31,942 nucleotides of DNA, taken from IMG/VR virus record IMGVR_UViG_3300025037_000025, positions 1-31,942 of that record. One strand, given 5' to 3'. The number at the start of each line of letters is the position of its first letter. Within the stretch, counting starts at the first letter, position 1. This DNA comes from a virus. This document shows positions 23,956 to 31,942 of this stretch, piece by piece. Made by a program: the position numbers and the translations under genes. The notes beneath the pieces are model-generated. The model did not search any database and was not told the origin of the DNA. It was given only the letters and a program-made list of their open reading frames with translations.

Positions 23956-26900
23956 ATGAGTATTAAAGGCGTCGTTATTGCGAAGGATGCAGACGTAAAA
24001 GAGCTCGCAGCCCGCATCGGTAAAGATGTTGGCGGTGTTGATAAGCTTGCGACTACCAATAAAAAGAGCATTGTTGATGCTATTAATGAGGTTAAAGGAG
24101 CAACCGTTAAAGCAGAAGAAATCTATGCTACCAAAGAAGAAGCTAGTAAGCTTGCCAGCAAGGTTGAGCTGAAAAAAGCTATTGATGATCTTGTCAACAA
24201 TGCTGACGATGACAGCGATACGCTAAAAGAGCTTTCTGATCAAATTGATGCTTTGGTAGAGACTGATAAGACCCTAGTAAGTGCTACAGAGGTCCAATCG
24301 TTTAAAGAGGCTAACAAAGAGATTGCTCGTAATAACATCGATGCAGTTTCAACGATCAACTTTAATAAGGCGATTGACACACTTACAAAAGATAAGGCCA
24401 CCCGTGTAGAGCTTAACCAGGCTAAGGCTGAATTAAACAGTTCTATCGAAACAAACAAGGCTGAATTGCAAGGCTCTATCAAGGCAGAAGAAAATGCTCG
24501 CAAAGCGGAAGGCACAGCCATTCGAGGCGAATTTACTAAGGCCGATCAGGATTTAAAGAAAGCCGTTGACGCAGCAGATGCAGCCATTCGCGTTGAGTTT
24601 GCAGCGGCTGATAAGTCGCTTAAAAGCGCAGTTGAAGCAGCAGATGCAGCTATTCGCAGCGATTTTACCCAAGCTGACCAGACTTTAAAGCAGGCCGTTG
24701 ATACAGCAGATGCGGCCATTCGTAGCGAATTTGCACAGGCTGATAAAGTGTTAAAAGCCACAGCAGATAAAGAGACAGCAGAGCGTAGAGAAGAAGATAC
24801 AGCTATTCGTAACGAGCTTGCTGAATCTAACAGACAGACTGAGCAAGCTATCGAAAAAGAAACAGCTGATCGCAAAGCAGCAGACGCAGCTATTCGTAAT
24901 GAGTTTGCCTTGGCTGACCAAGAGCTACAAAAAGCGATTGATTCAGAGGCAGCAACCCGTAAAGCACAAGACACTGATATTCGTAATAAGTACGCAACTA
25001 AAGTTGAGCTTACCCAGGCTATCACCGACTTAATTAACGGTGCTGATGTTGATTCTGACTCTTTAAAAGAGCTTGCCGATAAGATCACGGCCCTTGCTCA
25101 AGCTGACAAGGGTTTGGTGAGTGCAACAGAAGTACAGTCTTTCAAAGAAGCCAACAAAGAAGTTGCTCGCAAGAATATTGATGCAGTATCTAAAGCAGTT
25201 TTTGATGCAGCGGTAACTTCAATTAACGACGCTAAAGCAACTCGCAGTGAGCTTGCAGATACCAAGACAGAGTTATCTGAATCTATTAAGGCTAAGGGCG
25301 TTGAACTACAAAAAGTTATCGATGCAGAAGAGACTAGCCGTAAAGAGCAAGATACCGCTATTCGTGCCGCATTTGCTCATTCAGATACTATGGCTAAAGA
25401 GGCCCTTACAGCGTTTGTTAATACTAAAGAAACGGCCATGCGTAGCGAGTTTACCAAGTACGACGAGCTATTGCAGAAAACTATTGATGCAGAAGAAGTG
25501 GTGCGTAAGGTAGAAGATGCTTCTATCCGTAGTGAGTTTGCCCTGGCAGACCAAAAGCTTAAAGAAAATGTTAGAGAAACCATCAACGTTCGTGAAGCCA
25601 CTATTCGCAATGACTTCACCGACGCTGATCGACAGCTACAAACAGCCGTTAGAACAGAAGAGTGGGCCCGTAAGTCAGAAGATGCGGCCATTCGTAGCGA
25701 GCTGGCTAGAGGCGATCAACAAGTTCAAGCGATAGTTGATGCAGAAGTAAGAGATCGTAAAGCAACAGATGCGATTATCCGAAACGAGTTTGCACAAGCT
25801 GACCAACTACTTCAACAAGCTATCAATGCAGAAGGTGAAGCACGTAAGGCAGCAGATACAGCTATTCGTAACGAGTTCGCTACTAAAAACGAGCTTACCC
25901 AAGCTATTAATGACTTGATTAACGGTGCTGATGTTGATTCAGATACGTTGAAAGAGTTGGCCGATAAAATTACCGCCCTGGCACAAGCCGATAAAGGCCT
26001 AGTTAGTGCTACCAGTGCTCAAGCATTTAAAGAAGCCAATAAAGAAATTGCACGTAAGAATATCGACGCAGTATCTAAGGCTGACTTCAATGAAGCGGTA
26101 ACAACAGTCAAGAGCGACAAGGCCGATCGTGAAGAGCTTGAACAAGCCCAAAACACGCTAGCGGGTGCTATTAGTGCAAAAGGTGTTGAACTTCAAAACG
26201 CTATCAATGCAGAAAAGTCTGAACGCAAGGCACAAGACGTACTTATTCGTAGCGAATTTGCACAAGCCGATAAGAGCCTAAAAGAAGCAGTTGATGCAGT
26301 TGATGCGGCTATCCGTAGCGAGCTTGCCCAGTCTAGCCAGCAACTTCAAGAAGCGATTAGTGCAGAAGAGGGCGCAAGACTAGCAGAAGGTGCTGTTATT
26401 CGTAGCGAGTTTGCCCAAGCTGACCAAAAGCTAAAAGAAGCCGTTGATGCAGAAGATGCAGCGATCCGTAGTGCGTTTGCTAAGGCTGACCAGCAACTAC
26501 AAGCAGCTATCAATGCAGAACAAAAAGCACGTCAAGACGCTGATACTGCTATCAATAAGCAGATTGCTACTAAAGCTAATAAAGCCCCAGAAGGCGAGGA
26601 ATACGCTTTAGTTTCAGCGCTTCCTGATTTGGCCCCATACGCCACTAAGGACGAGCTAACACAGGCCATTGTGGACCTGATTAATGGCGCTGATGCCGAT
26701 TCTGATACGCTAAAAGAGCTCGCGGACAAGATCACAGCTTTAGCCCAGGCTGATAAAGGCTTAGTAAGTGCAGCTAACAAACAAAGCTTTAAAGTAGCTG
26801 AAAAAGAAACGGCCCGTAAAAACATTGATGCAGTGTCAACGGCAGAGCTTAGCAGCGCAGTAGAAAAACTTAGCAACACTCATTCTACACGCAGCGAACT

Positions 26901-27744
26901 TGCGCAAGCTAAAACTGAATTGACTGATTCTATTGAAGCTAATGCAAGCCAGCTGTTAGAAGCTATTGGTGCAGAAGAGGAAACCCGTAAAGCAGAAGAT
27001 GAAGCGATCCGTGGTGAACTTGCTAAGACTGGCGAGAAAATCCAAGAAGCTATCGACGCTATCCCAGAGATCGACTTAACCCCATTTGCTACTAAGGTTG
27101 AGTTAACAAAAGCTGTAACGGACCTTATCAATGGTGCTGATGCTGATTCAGATACATTAAAAGAATTAGCCGACAAGATTACCGCTTTAGCTCAAACCGA
27201 TAAGGGTCTGGTTAACGTAACAGTTGAACAGGAATTTACAGTAGAGCAAAAAGCACAAGGACGCAGCAATATTGGCGCAGCCTCAATTGATGATCTTGAG
27301 GCACAAAAAGAAGGCCTATTGGGTGGGATCGCAACTGCTATTGAGCCGCTGGCAACTAAAGAAGAGTTGAAAGCTAAGGCTGACAAGGCGCCAGAAGGCG
27401 AAGAATACGCCCTTGTTTCATCGTTACCTGGGTTAGTAGCACCTTATGCTACCAAGGACGAATTAACGCAAGCTGTTACCGACTTAATCAACGGTGCCGA
27501 TGCTGATTCAGATACTTTGAAAGAATTGGCGGATAAGATTACAGCGTTAGCTCAGGCTGATAACGGTATCGTTAGTGCAGCAAAAGCTCAATCTTTCAGT
27601 GCAGAACAGCAAAAGCAGGCACGCACCAATATTGCCGCTTTAGCAGAAGAAGATTTAGAGTTTGGTGAGGGTTATGCACAGTTGTTTGTAGCAGCCTTGC
27701 AAAAAGCAATCCAACTACCTGGCGATAACGCAGGAAATATTTAA
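23956..27744 (+). CDS. Giant repetitive coiled-coil tail fibre
   Basis: A 1262-residue fibre. Residues 1-45 form an attachment segment ending T-T-N-K-K-S-I-V-D-A-I-N-E-V, as in phage fibre N-termini. The rest alternates two kinds of repeat. The first is six copies of a module of about 75 residues with A-T-K-x-E-L-T-x-A-x-x-D-L-I-N-G-A-D then S-D-T-L-K-E-L-A-D-K-I, starting near residues 68, 346, 641, 894, 1044 and 1164. The second is long heptad stretches with A-I-R-x-E-F-A-x-A-D-x-x-L units. It should trimerise into a long rod. The tip (last 30 residues) is small, so receptor binding may be done by the downstream protein. The only gap to neighbours is 2-9 bases. Confidence 0.85.
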   Translation: MSIKGVVIAKDADVKELAARIGKDVGGVDKLATTNKKSIVDAINEVKGATVKAEEIYATKEEASKLASKVELKKAIDDLVNNADDDSDTLKELSDQIDALVETDKTLVSATEVQSFKEANKEIARNNIDAVSTINFNKAIDTLTKDKATRVELNQAKAELNSSIETNKAELQGSIKAEENARKAEGTAIRGEFTKADQDLKKAVDAADAAIRVEFAAADKSLKSAVEAADAAIRSDFTQADQTLKQAVDTADAAIRSEFAQADKVLKATADKETAERREEDTAIRNELAESNRQTEQAIEKETADRKAADAAIRNEFALADQELQKAIDSEAATRKAQDTDIRNKYATKVELTQAITDLINGADVDSDSLKELADKITALAQADKGLVSATEVQSFKEANKEVARKNIDAVSKAVFDAAVTSINDAKATRSELADTKTELSESIKAKGVELQKVIDAEETSRKEQDTAIRAAFAHSDTMAKEALTAFVNTKETAMRSEFTKYDELLQKTIDAEEVVRKVEDASIRSEFALADQKLKENVRETINVREATIRNDFTDADRQLQTAVRTEEWARKSEDAAIRSELARGDQQVQAIVDAEVRDRKATDAIIRNEFAQADQLLQQAINAEGEARKAADTAIRNEFATKNELTQAINDLINGADVDSDTLKELADKITALAQADKGLVSATSAQAFKEANKEIARKNIDAVSKADFNEAVTTVKSDKADREELEQAQNTLAGAISAKGVELQNAINAEKSERKAQDVLIRSEFAQADKSLKEAVDAVDAAIRSELAQSSQQLQEAISAEEGARLAEGAVIRSEFAQADQKLKEAVDAEDAAIRSAFAKADQQLQAAINAEQKARQDADTAINKQIATKANKAPEGEEYALVSALPDLAPYATKDELTQAIVDLINGADADSDTLKELADKITALAQADKGLVSAANKQSFKVAEKETARKNIDAVSTAELSSAVEKLSNTHSTRSELAQAKTELTDSIEANASQLLEAIGAEEETRKAEDEAIRGELAKTGEKIQEAIDAIPEIDLTPFATKVELTKAVTDLINGADADSDTLKELADKITALAQTDKGLVNVTVEQEFTVEQKAQGRSNIGAASIDDLEAQKEGLLGGIATAIEPLATKEELKAKADKAPEGEEYALVSSLPGLVAPYATKDELTQAVTDLINGADADSDTLKELADKITALAQADNGIVSAAKAQSFSAEQQKQARTNIAALAEEDLEFGEGYAQLFVAALQKAIQLPGDNAGNI
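24127..27650 (+). repeat. Coding repeats of the giant fibre
   Basis: Six modules of about 225 bases (near 24160, 24991, 25876, 26638, 27085 and 27445) plus many units of about 60 bases encoding A-I-R-x-E-F-A-x-A-D. They are similar enough at DNA level to recombine and make assembly of this region error-prone. Confidence 0.85.
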
Positions 27745-27753
27745 GAGGACGAC

Positions 27754-29604
27754 ATGAAAAAATTAGTATCACATGAAGAAATGCTAAAGCTGGTTCAAGC
27801 TTTAGCAGGTTCGATTGGCCAAAATTTAACCACGATTATTCAAGGTATTGAAGGTCTTTATCAGCAAACGGGCCGCCACTCAAATCAGATCTTTGAGATT
27901 GAACGAAAGATTGAAGAGCTAAATTTAAAGGTTGATAACTTCCACGCCCCTGATGTCGTTTTTAACGATGTAGGCCTAGATAAAGACTATTCAGGCCACG
28001 GTTGGTATAAAGCGACTGATACTGGCATTATTTATAACAAGGGTGTGCCAGAAGGTGAAACCCATGTATTCTCAGACGGTGATCCGACACAGTATTTAAG
28101 TGTCTACACTAAAGAGGACGCAGTAGATAATATTTATGTTGCGGCCACGTCAAATATAACTGATTTAAGCTCCGCTTTTTTCAATGAAGAAGAATACAAA
28201 TCGTTTTATAACGGTCAAAACCTATCTCACTGGGACGTGTCAAACGTAACTAACTTTGAGAAGATGTTTTTCTATGCCCAAGTCCCTGACATTGTAGGTA
28301 TTAGAAACTGGAAAACAAGTTCAGCAACCAACATGGCTCGCATGTTTACTATGGCTAACCTTTTTAATAGTGATATTTCAAAATGGGACGTATCAAACGT
28401 GACTAGTATGAGAAGTATGTTCTCTCAGGCGAGAGCATTTAACCAGGATATCAGCGGATGGGATGTGTCAAACGTTGAGGATATGGGGGCTATGTTCAAC
28501 TTTACCGATAAGTTCAACCAAGATCTATCTCAATGGTGTGTGGCTAAAATCCCAACTCAACCAGAAGGTTGGGAAGGCTATGAAAACATCGTACCTCCAG
28601 TTTGGGGTACGTGCCCACGAGGGGAGGATGGTTCTAACCCAAAGGCTGAGCCAGACGATCAAGGTTTAGCTAAAGACTACCCTGGCACTGGCTGGTATAA
28701 AGCTACTGACACTGGCGTTGTTTACAACAAAGATGTACCAAAAGGTGAGGTTCACACCTTCGAAGGCGATCCTAAAGAATATATTTCAGTTTATACCAAA
28801 GAAGATGCTTTTAAACATGCTGAATATGCTGCTACTTCAAACCTAACTGATATGTCAATGTTGTTTCGCGGAGAAAGTAGCTTTAATGGCGATATCTCGC
28901 ATTGGGACACCTCAAACGTTACCAATATGAGCAATATGTTTGCCGGTGCGACAGCATTTGATCAGCCGTTAAACTTTGATACCAGCAGTGTTACTAACAT
29001 GAGCGGTATGTTTCAAGGGGCTGAATCATTCAATCAGCCGTTAAGCTTTGACACCAGTAAAGTTACTATTATAAATAGTATGTTTTATGGTGCTACATCG
29101 TTCAACCAGCCGTTAAGTTTTGATACCAGTAAAGTTACCAATACGAGCTATATGTTTAGCGGTGCGACAGCATACAACCAACCAATAAAACTTGACACCA
29201 GTAATGTTACTGATATGAACAATATGTTCGCTAGGGCGGCATCTTTTAACAAGCCGCTAAGCCTTAATACCAGTAAAGTTACTAACATGAGCTGTATGTT
29301 TCAAGAAGCTACATCATTCAACCAGCCGTTAGACTTTGATACCAGTAGTGTTGTTGATATGAGGTATATGCTTAGCGAGGCGACAGCATTTAATCAGCCG
29401 TTAAACTTTGACACCAGTAGCGCCACTCTTATGAACGGCGCGTTCTCTAAGGCAGAATCGTTTAACCAAGATTTGTCGCAATGGTGCGTATCTAAAATCC
29501 CAAGTACGCCGCCGTTATTTGATGAAGATGCAAGCGCCTGGATTAAACCTCGTCCAGTTTGGGGCACCTGCCCGCGCGGTGAGGATCAAGCTGTGTTTGC
29601 ATAG
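27754..29604 (+). CDS. BspA/DUF285-repeat protein, probable receptor-binding adhesin
   Basis: A 616-residue protein. Residues 1-65 form a coiled-coil-like attachment region. Two homologous modules follow, each opening with G-L-x-K-D-Y-x-G-x-G-W-Y-K-A-T-D-T-G and closing with L-S-Q-W-C-V-x-K-I-P then P-V-W-G-T-C-P-R-G-E-D. Module A (about 74-291) has three BspA-type repeats; module B (about 304-612) has one 25-residue and seven 24-residue repeats of the F-N-Q-P-L-S-F-D-T-S-K-V-T-N-M-S-x-M-F type. Such repeats belong to the DUF285/BspA leucine-rich-like surface family of bacteria and mycoplasmas. Directly after the giant fibre and before the sheath, it is probably a fibre tip. Its stop codon overlaps candidate promoter copy 5. 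Confidence 0.8.
   Translation: MKKLVSHEEMLKLVQALAGSIGQNLTTIIQGIEGLYQQTGRHSNQIFEIERKIEELNLKVDNFHAPDVVFNDVGLDKDYSGHGWYKATDTGIIYNKGVPEGETHVFSDGDPTQYLSVYTKEDAVDNIYVAATSNITDLSSAFFNEEEYKSFYNGQNLSHWDVSNVTNFEKMFFYAQVPDIVGIRNWKTSSATNMARMFTMANLFNSDISKWDVSNVTSMRSMFSQARAFNQDISGWDVSNVEDMGAMFNFTDKFNQDLSQWCVAKIPTQPEGWEGYENIVPPVWGTCPRGEDGSNPKAEPDDQGLAKDYPGTGWYKATDTGVVYNKDVPKGEVHTFEGDPKEYISVYTKEDAFKHAEYAATSNLTDMSMLFRGESSFNGDISHWDTSNVTNMSNMFAGATAFDQPLNFDTSSVTNMSGMFQGAESFNQPLSFDTSKVTIINSMFYGATSFNQPLSFDTSKVTNTSYMFSGATAYNQPIKLDTSNVTDMNNMFARAASFNKPLSLNTSKVTNMSCMFQEATSFNQPLDFDTSSVVDMRYMLSEATAFNQPLNFDTSSATLMNGAFSKAESFNQDLSQWCVSKIPSTPPLFDEDASAWIKPRPVWGTCPRGEDQAVFA
28873..29480 (+). repeat. Tandem 72-bp BspA-type coding repeats
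   Basis: One unit of 75 bases and seven of 72 bases encode the F-N-Q-P-L motif repeat of module B. Adjacent copies are close in DNA sequence, which would allow gain or loss of units. The flanking module borders (27973 and 28663 starts) show that the whole domain was also duplicated. Confidence 0.85.
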
Positions 29605-29643
29605 GAACACCCCTAAACAATACTGTTAGCCCAACTCTATACT
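29604..29643 (+). promoter_or_regulatory. Candidate late promoter, GGAACAC copy 5 (sheath)
   Basis: GGAACACCCCTAAAC at 29604-29618 begins on the last base of the preceding stop codon. TATACT follows at 29638-29643, 34 bases from the motif start, the same spacing as copy 4. The predicted transcript start (about 29650) falls inside the terminator hairpin at 29645-29674. Confidence 0.55.
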
Positions 29644-29644
29644 A

Positions 29645-29674
29645 TGCCTATATTCACCAATATAGGCATTTTTT
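29645..29674 (+). terminator. Terminator hairpin touching the sheath start codon
   Basis: TGCCTATATT (29645-29654) and AATATAGGCA (29659-29668) form a perfect 10-bp stem with loop CACC, then TTTTTT (29669-29674), and the ATG begins at 29675. It would end transcripts coming from the fibre operon. The sheath gene has no clear Shine-Dalgarno apart from AGG within the stem. Confidence 0.85.
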
Positions 29675-31048
29675 ATGGCAACTCAACTGTTTATTAATAT
29701 CCTGCCTACTTCCGTTACTATCACCAATAGCAAGGAAAGTAAGGCATTAGCAACTATCGAGCTTGTTACTGAATACGGCTTTGATAACAACGTCGTAGCC
29801 AAGATACAAGTAGTTGATGATAAGACACCAACTAACGCAGCTGATCCGTTAAACAACCTGTTATTTGACATTACATTTGCAGATAAGGTTGATGATAGCA
29901 AGATCACATCACTGCAAGGCCGTCTATATACCGGCGGTGGCGCAGACGAGCTTGAAAACAACTATCCTAATGACTTCTCATATATCAGTCAAAAGCTTGA
30001 CTTCCATGGTGCGCTAGATAGCAGCAATGACTTCTTTGAGCAAGTAGAAACCACGTATTCTAAGACCAATGCTACTCAAGTCGTTTCAGCCCTAAAAGCC
30101 GTTAAAGCCTTAAAAGATCATGGCACTTACCGTAAAGCTGAAATTGTGGTTGACGTGCCAGCCAGCAAGGTTGTTGAGTCAACACCAGAACAGATTACAC
30201 GTAGCCTACTTGATATGCGTGAACGCCCACGCTATATCGTTGTTTGCTCAACTGACGATATGCCAACTATTGAAGCTACAACCAAAGTTATGGATAAGCT
30301 TAACTGTCACGTACTGCTAGATTTAGGCAATATTAATGACTGGGTGGCAGCCGCGGCACTTGCTGACTCAATTAACATTAAAGACCATCGTTTTTGGATA
30401 TTCTGGAACCCGAACGTATCACGCCCTTCAAACAGCGCAAGCGTACTATCACGTAAAAAATGGCGCCCTTGTGTCGGTGATTACCTAGGCCAATTGCTTG
30501 TTCGTAACGCCCTTACCAATGCGTCTGGTATCCCGCCTGTTAACCGTCCTGTTGCTGGTTACGACTTTCCCGTTAGCTTCCGTGATATGGAAGTGTTACC
30601 AAACGTCAGCCTTGATGAAGAGGCTCAAAACGCCCTAGCGGCTGCTGGCGTGAACGTGGTCTTAAACGAGCGTTTCGATGCAGGCGATCGCTGGATTTAT
30701 GGTGATGCTTTAACTCAGTACGATAGCAAAACAAGCGCTTTACGCTTAATCAACGCATCTGAAATCACAACTTACGTTGATAACGCAGTAGTTAGCATTG
30801 CTAAAAAGCACCTTCTCAAAGGTATGGCCAGCTATGTGAACGATGCAGACGCAGAAATCCGTCGCTTCTTGAACGCTTGTAGTTCAGCGGGCTTATTGCA
30901 ACCAGTTGCAGAGCTATCAGGCAAGCTTTACGGTCTAGAAGTTGCGCCAAGATCAGACAATCCATTTGAGAAGGTTGATATCAGACTTGTTAAACGCCCA
31001 GAGGGTTGTGCTCGACAAGTTTACTTTGAAACCACAATCACCAAGTAA
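29675..31048 (+). CDS. Contractile tail sheath protein
   Basis: A 457-residue protein with tail-sheath character. It has an alpha/beta N-terminal half (about 130-235) with Y-I-V-V-C-S-T-D-D and V-L-L-D-L-G strands, then a conserved C-terminal half with G-D-Y-L-G-Q-L-L-V-R-N, N-R-P-V-A-G-Y-D-F-P, A-A-G-V-N-V-V-L-N-E-R-F, W-I-Y-G-D-A-L-T and a T-Y-V-D-N-A-V helix. The order (N/S-R-P-V-A-G, then A-G-V-N, then G-D-x-L-T) is the signature of contractile sheaths that polymerise around the tail tube. This is the main evidence for a myovirus. Codon use is biased as in the capsid gene. A tail tube gene would be expected next. Confidence 0.7.
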   Translation: MATQLFINILPTSVTITNSKESKALATIELVTEYGFDNNVVAKIQVVDDKTPTNAADPLNNLLFDITFADKVDDSKITSLQGRLYTGGGADELENNYPNDFSYISQKLDFHGALDSSNDFFEQVETTYSKTNATQVVSALKAVKALKDHGTYRKAEIVVDVPASKVVESTPEQITRSLLDMRERPRYIVVCSTDDMPTIEATTKVMDKLNCHVLLDLGNINDWVAAAALADSINIKDHRFWIFWNPNVSRPSNSASVLSRKKWRPCVGDYLGQLLVRNALTNASGIPPVNRPVAGYDFPVSFRDMEVLPNVSLDEEAQNALAAAGVNVVLNERFDAGDRWIYGDALTQYDSKTSALRLINASEITTYVDNAVVSIAKKHLLKGMASYVNDADAEIRRFLNACSSAGLLQPVAELSGKLYGLEVAPRSDNPFEKVDIRLVKRPEGCARQVYFETTITK

Positions 31049-31087
31049 TAACGTCACTTTGTTAGCGTAAAAAAGGAAAACCAACTA

Positions 31088-31942
31088 ATGTTAGTATCAA
31101 GCCATATTATCGAGCGTAACCAGGATCGCATGTTAGAGCGTCAAGAGTCACAATTTGACGCTACTAATAGTGCCAAGCAAGCCGCAGAATCTATTGAGTT
31201 TGACCCAATTGATGAGCGCATTGCCACGCATGCCACAACTCAAATGCGTTTAGCAGCACTGCAAGTAGCATTTATGCTGGCAGGCATCATGTCAGAGGTT
31301 GACTTTGAGGACCAAGAATTACTACCAAGCGAGCTTCTTGATAGCCTAATTCTTGAGGCGTTTGTTGAGGACCCAGACGATGATGATGATGAAATCGACT
31401 CAACTGTTAAGACTATCCTATCAGCGCATATTGCAGACGCTATGAGTACTTTGGGTGTTGATGAAGATTTGATTAATGATGTGTTTGATGGCGATGTTGA
31501 TATTGCAGATGCAGCTATTGAAACAGCGTCAGAAATCATCTTAGAGAACATGCCAGCAGACGACGAGCTAGACGACTTTATTTCAATCTTTGCATACGGT
31601 GACGAAGACACCTATGACGCAATGATGAAAGAAGAAGACGATGAAGATATGTACGACGCAGCCAAAAAGCCATTAACAGTTGGCCGCAAGACACGCCGCA
31701 AAGTAGGTAATAAGACTGTTACTTACAAGGCAGTTAAAGCGGTTCGTGACGGTAAAATCAAGGTTGTTAACAAGCGTATTGGTGGCAACGTCCGCTTGAG
31801 TGCAGCCCAAAAAGCGGCCCTTAAAAAAGCTCGCAAAAAGTCTGTAACGGGTACCGCAGTTAAAAAACGTATGAGGTCATTTGCTAAAGGATTGCAACGT
31901 AATATCTATAACATTGATCCACAAAAAGCACGCAATATGCGT
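31088..31942 (+). CDS. Acidic-to-basic virion-like protein, 3' truncated by window end
   Basis: An open frame of 285 codons from ATG 31088 to the window edge without a stop. AAAAAAGGAA lies about 11 bases upstream, and the gene follows the sheath by 39 bases. Residues 1-190 are strongly acidic, with a hydrophobic helix near 54-68 and a D-rich run at about 97-101. From about residue 192 the character flips to very basic (G-R-K-T-R-R-K, A-A-L-K-K-A-R-K-K, V-K-K-R-M-R). It is not a typical tail tube protein, and I do not recognise the family. Possible roles are scaffold or DNA-contacting virion protein. Confidence 0.6.
   Translation, partial: MLVSSHIIERNQDRMLERQESQFDATNSAKQAAESIEFDPIDERIATHATTQMRLAALQVAFMLAGIMSEVDFEDQELLPSELLDSLILEAFVEDPDDDDDEIDSTVKTILSAHIADAMSTLGVDEDLINDVFDGDVDIADAAIETASEIILENMPADDELDDFISIFAYGDEDTYDAMMKEEDDEDMYDAAKKPLTVGRKTRRKVGNKTVTYKAVKAVRDGKIKVVNKRIGGNVRLSAAQKAALKKARKKSVTGTAVKKRMRSFAKGLQRNIYNIDPQKARNMR

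Noticed and set aside
24546-25088. Long minus-strand open frame opposite the giant fibre (and similar ones opposite 26532-27176)
   Set aside because: Low-complexity Ala/Ser-rich shadow of the repetitive plus-strand gene, without ribosome-binding site.
24127-27650. Regular DNA repeats that might be a CRISPR array
   Set aside because: The repeats are in frame, vary as protein repeats do, have no constant direct repeat with unique spacers, and lie inside one long open frame.
27754-29604. Diversity-generating retroelement target in the BspA-repeat gene
   Set aside because: No reverse transcriptase or template repeat is visible in the window, and variation among repeats is not confined to adenine-like positions.

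Overview
The window is mostly a tailed-phage genome, almost certainly a prophage or temperate-phage segment. A contractile (myovirus) tail is indicated by a tail-sheath-like protein near the right end. GC content looks moderate. The inserted bacterial genes, especially a close relative of the Acinetobacter acyl-CoA reductase Acr1, point to a host in the Moraxellaceae (Psychrobacter, Moraxella or Acinetobacter relatives). That host call is an inference from remembered sequence similarity. No integrase, att site or tRNA is visible.

Layout. (1) Bases 1-3778 hold a rightward block: a lambda-P-like replication protein, three small unknowns, a VRR-NUC nuclease, an XRE-type DNA-binding protein and a protein that may be the small terminase subunit. 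(2) Bases 3779-about 7340 hold genes that look bacterial: a LysR regulator (minus), a divergent cidA-cidB holin/antiholin-like pair (plus) and, convergent to them, an Acr1-like fatty acyl-CoA reductase (minus). (3) From 7350 to the end there is a rightward late region: a tape-measure-like tail protein carrying two peptidoglycan-hydrolase domains, a probable prohead protease-scaffold, a neck/tail-terminator-like protein, the large terminase, a collar-type tail fibre, a CxC/CxH (SWIM-like) protein, the major capsid protein, a HeH-domain connector-like protein, a cluster of fibre and adhesin-like genes with striking protein repeats, the tail sheath, and an acidic/basic virion-like protein that runs off the end.

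Regulation. Five intergenic copies of GGAACAC, three of them extended to GGAACACCCC(T/A)AAA, lie 71-90 bases upstream of five late-gene start codons. Each is followed 33-34 bases later by a -10-like hexamer (TAAACT twice, TATACT, TAATAT, CATAAT). I read this as the phage's own late-promoter family. In at least two cases (10323-10407 and 29604-29675) a strong terminator hairpin lies directly against the start codon, and the predicted transcript would begin inside it. Such an element could stop readthrough from the previous operon while letting the new transcript start.

Most interesting points: the late-promoter family with overlapping terminators, the bacterial LysR-cidAB-acr1 cassette inside a myophage, a sheath-like head domain attached to about 12 tandem 25-residue 'GY' repeats with a truncated paralogue nearby, and a duplicated BspA/DUF285-repeat protein as a likely receptor-binding or adhesin component.
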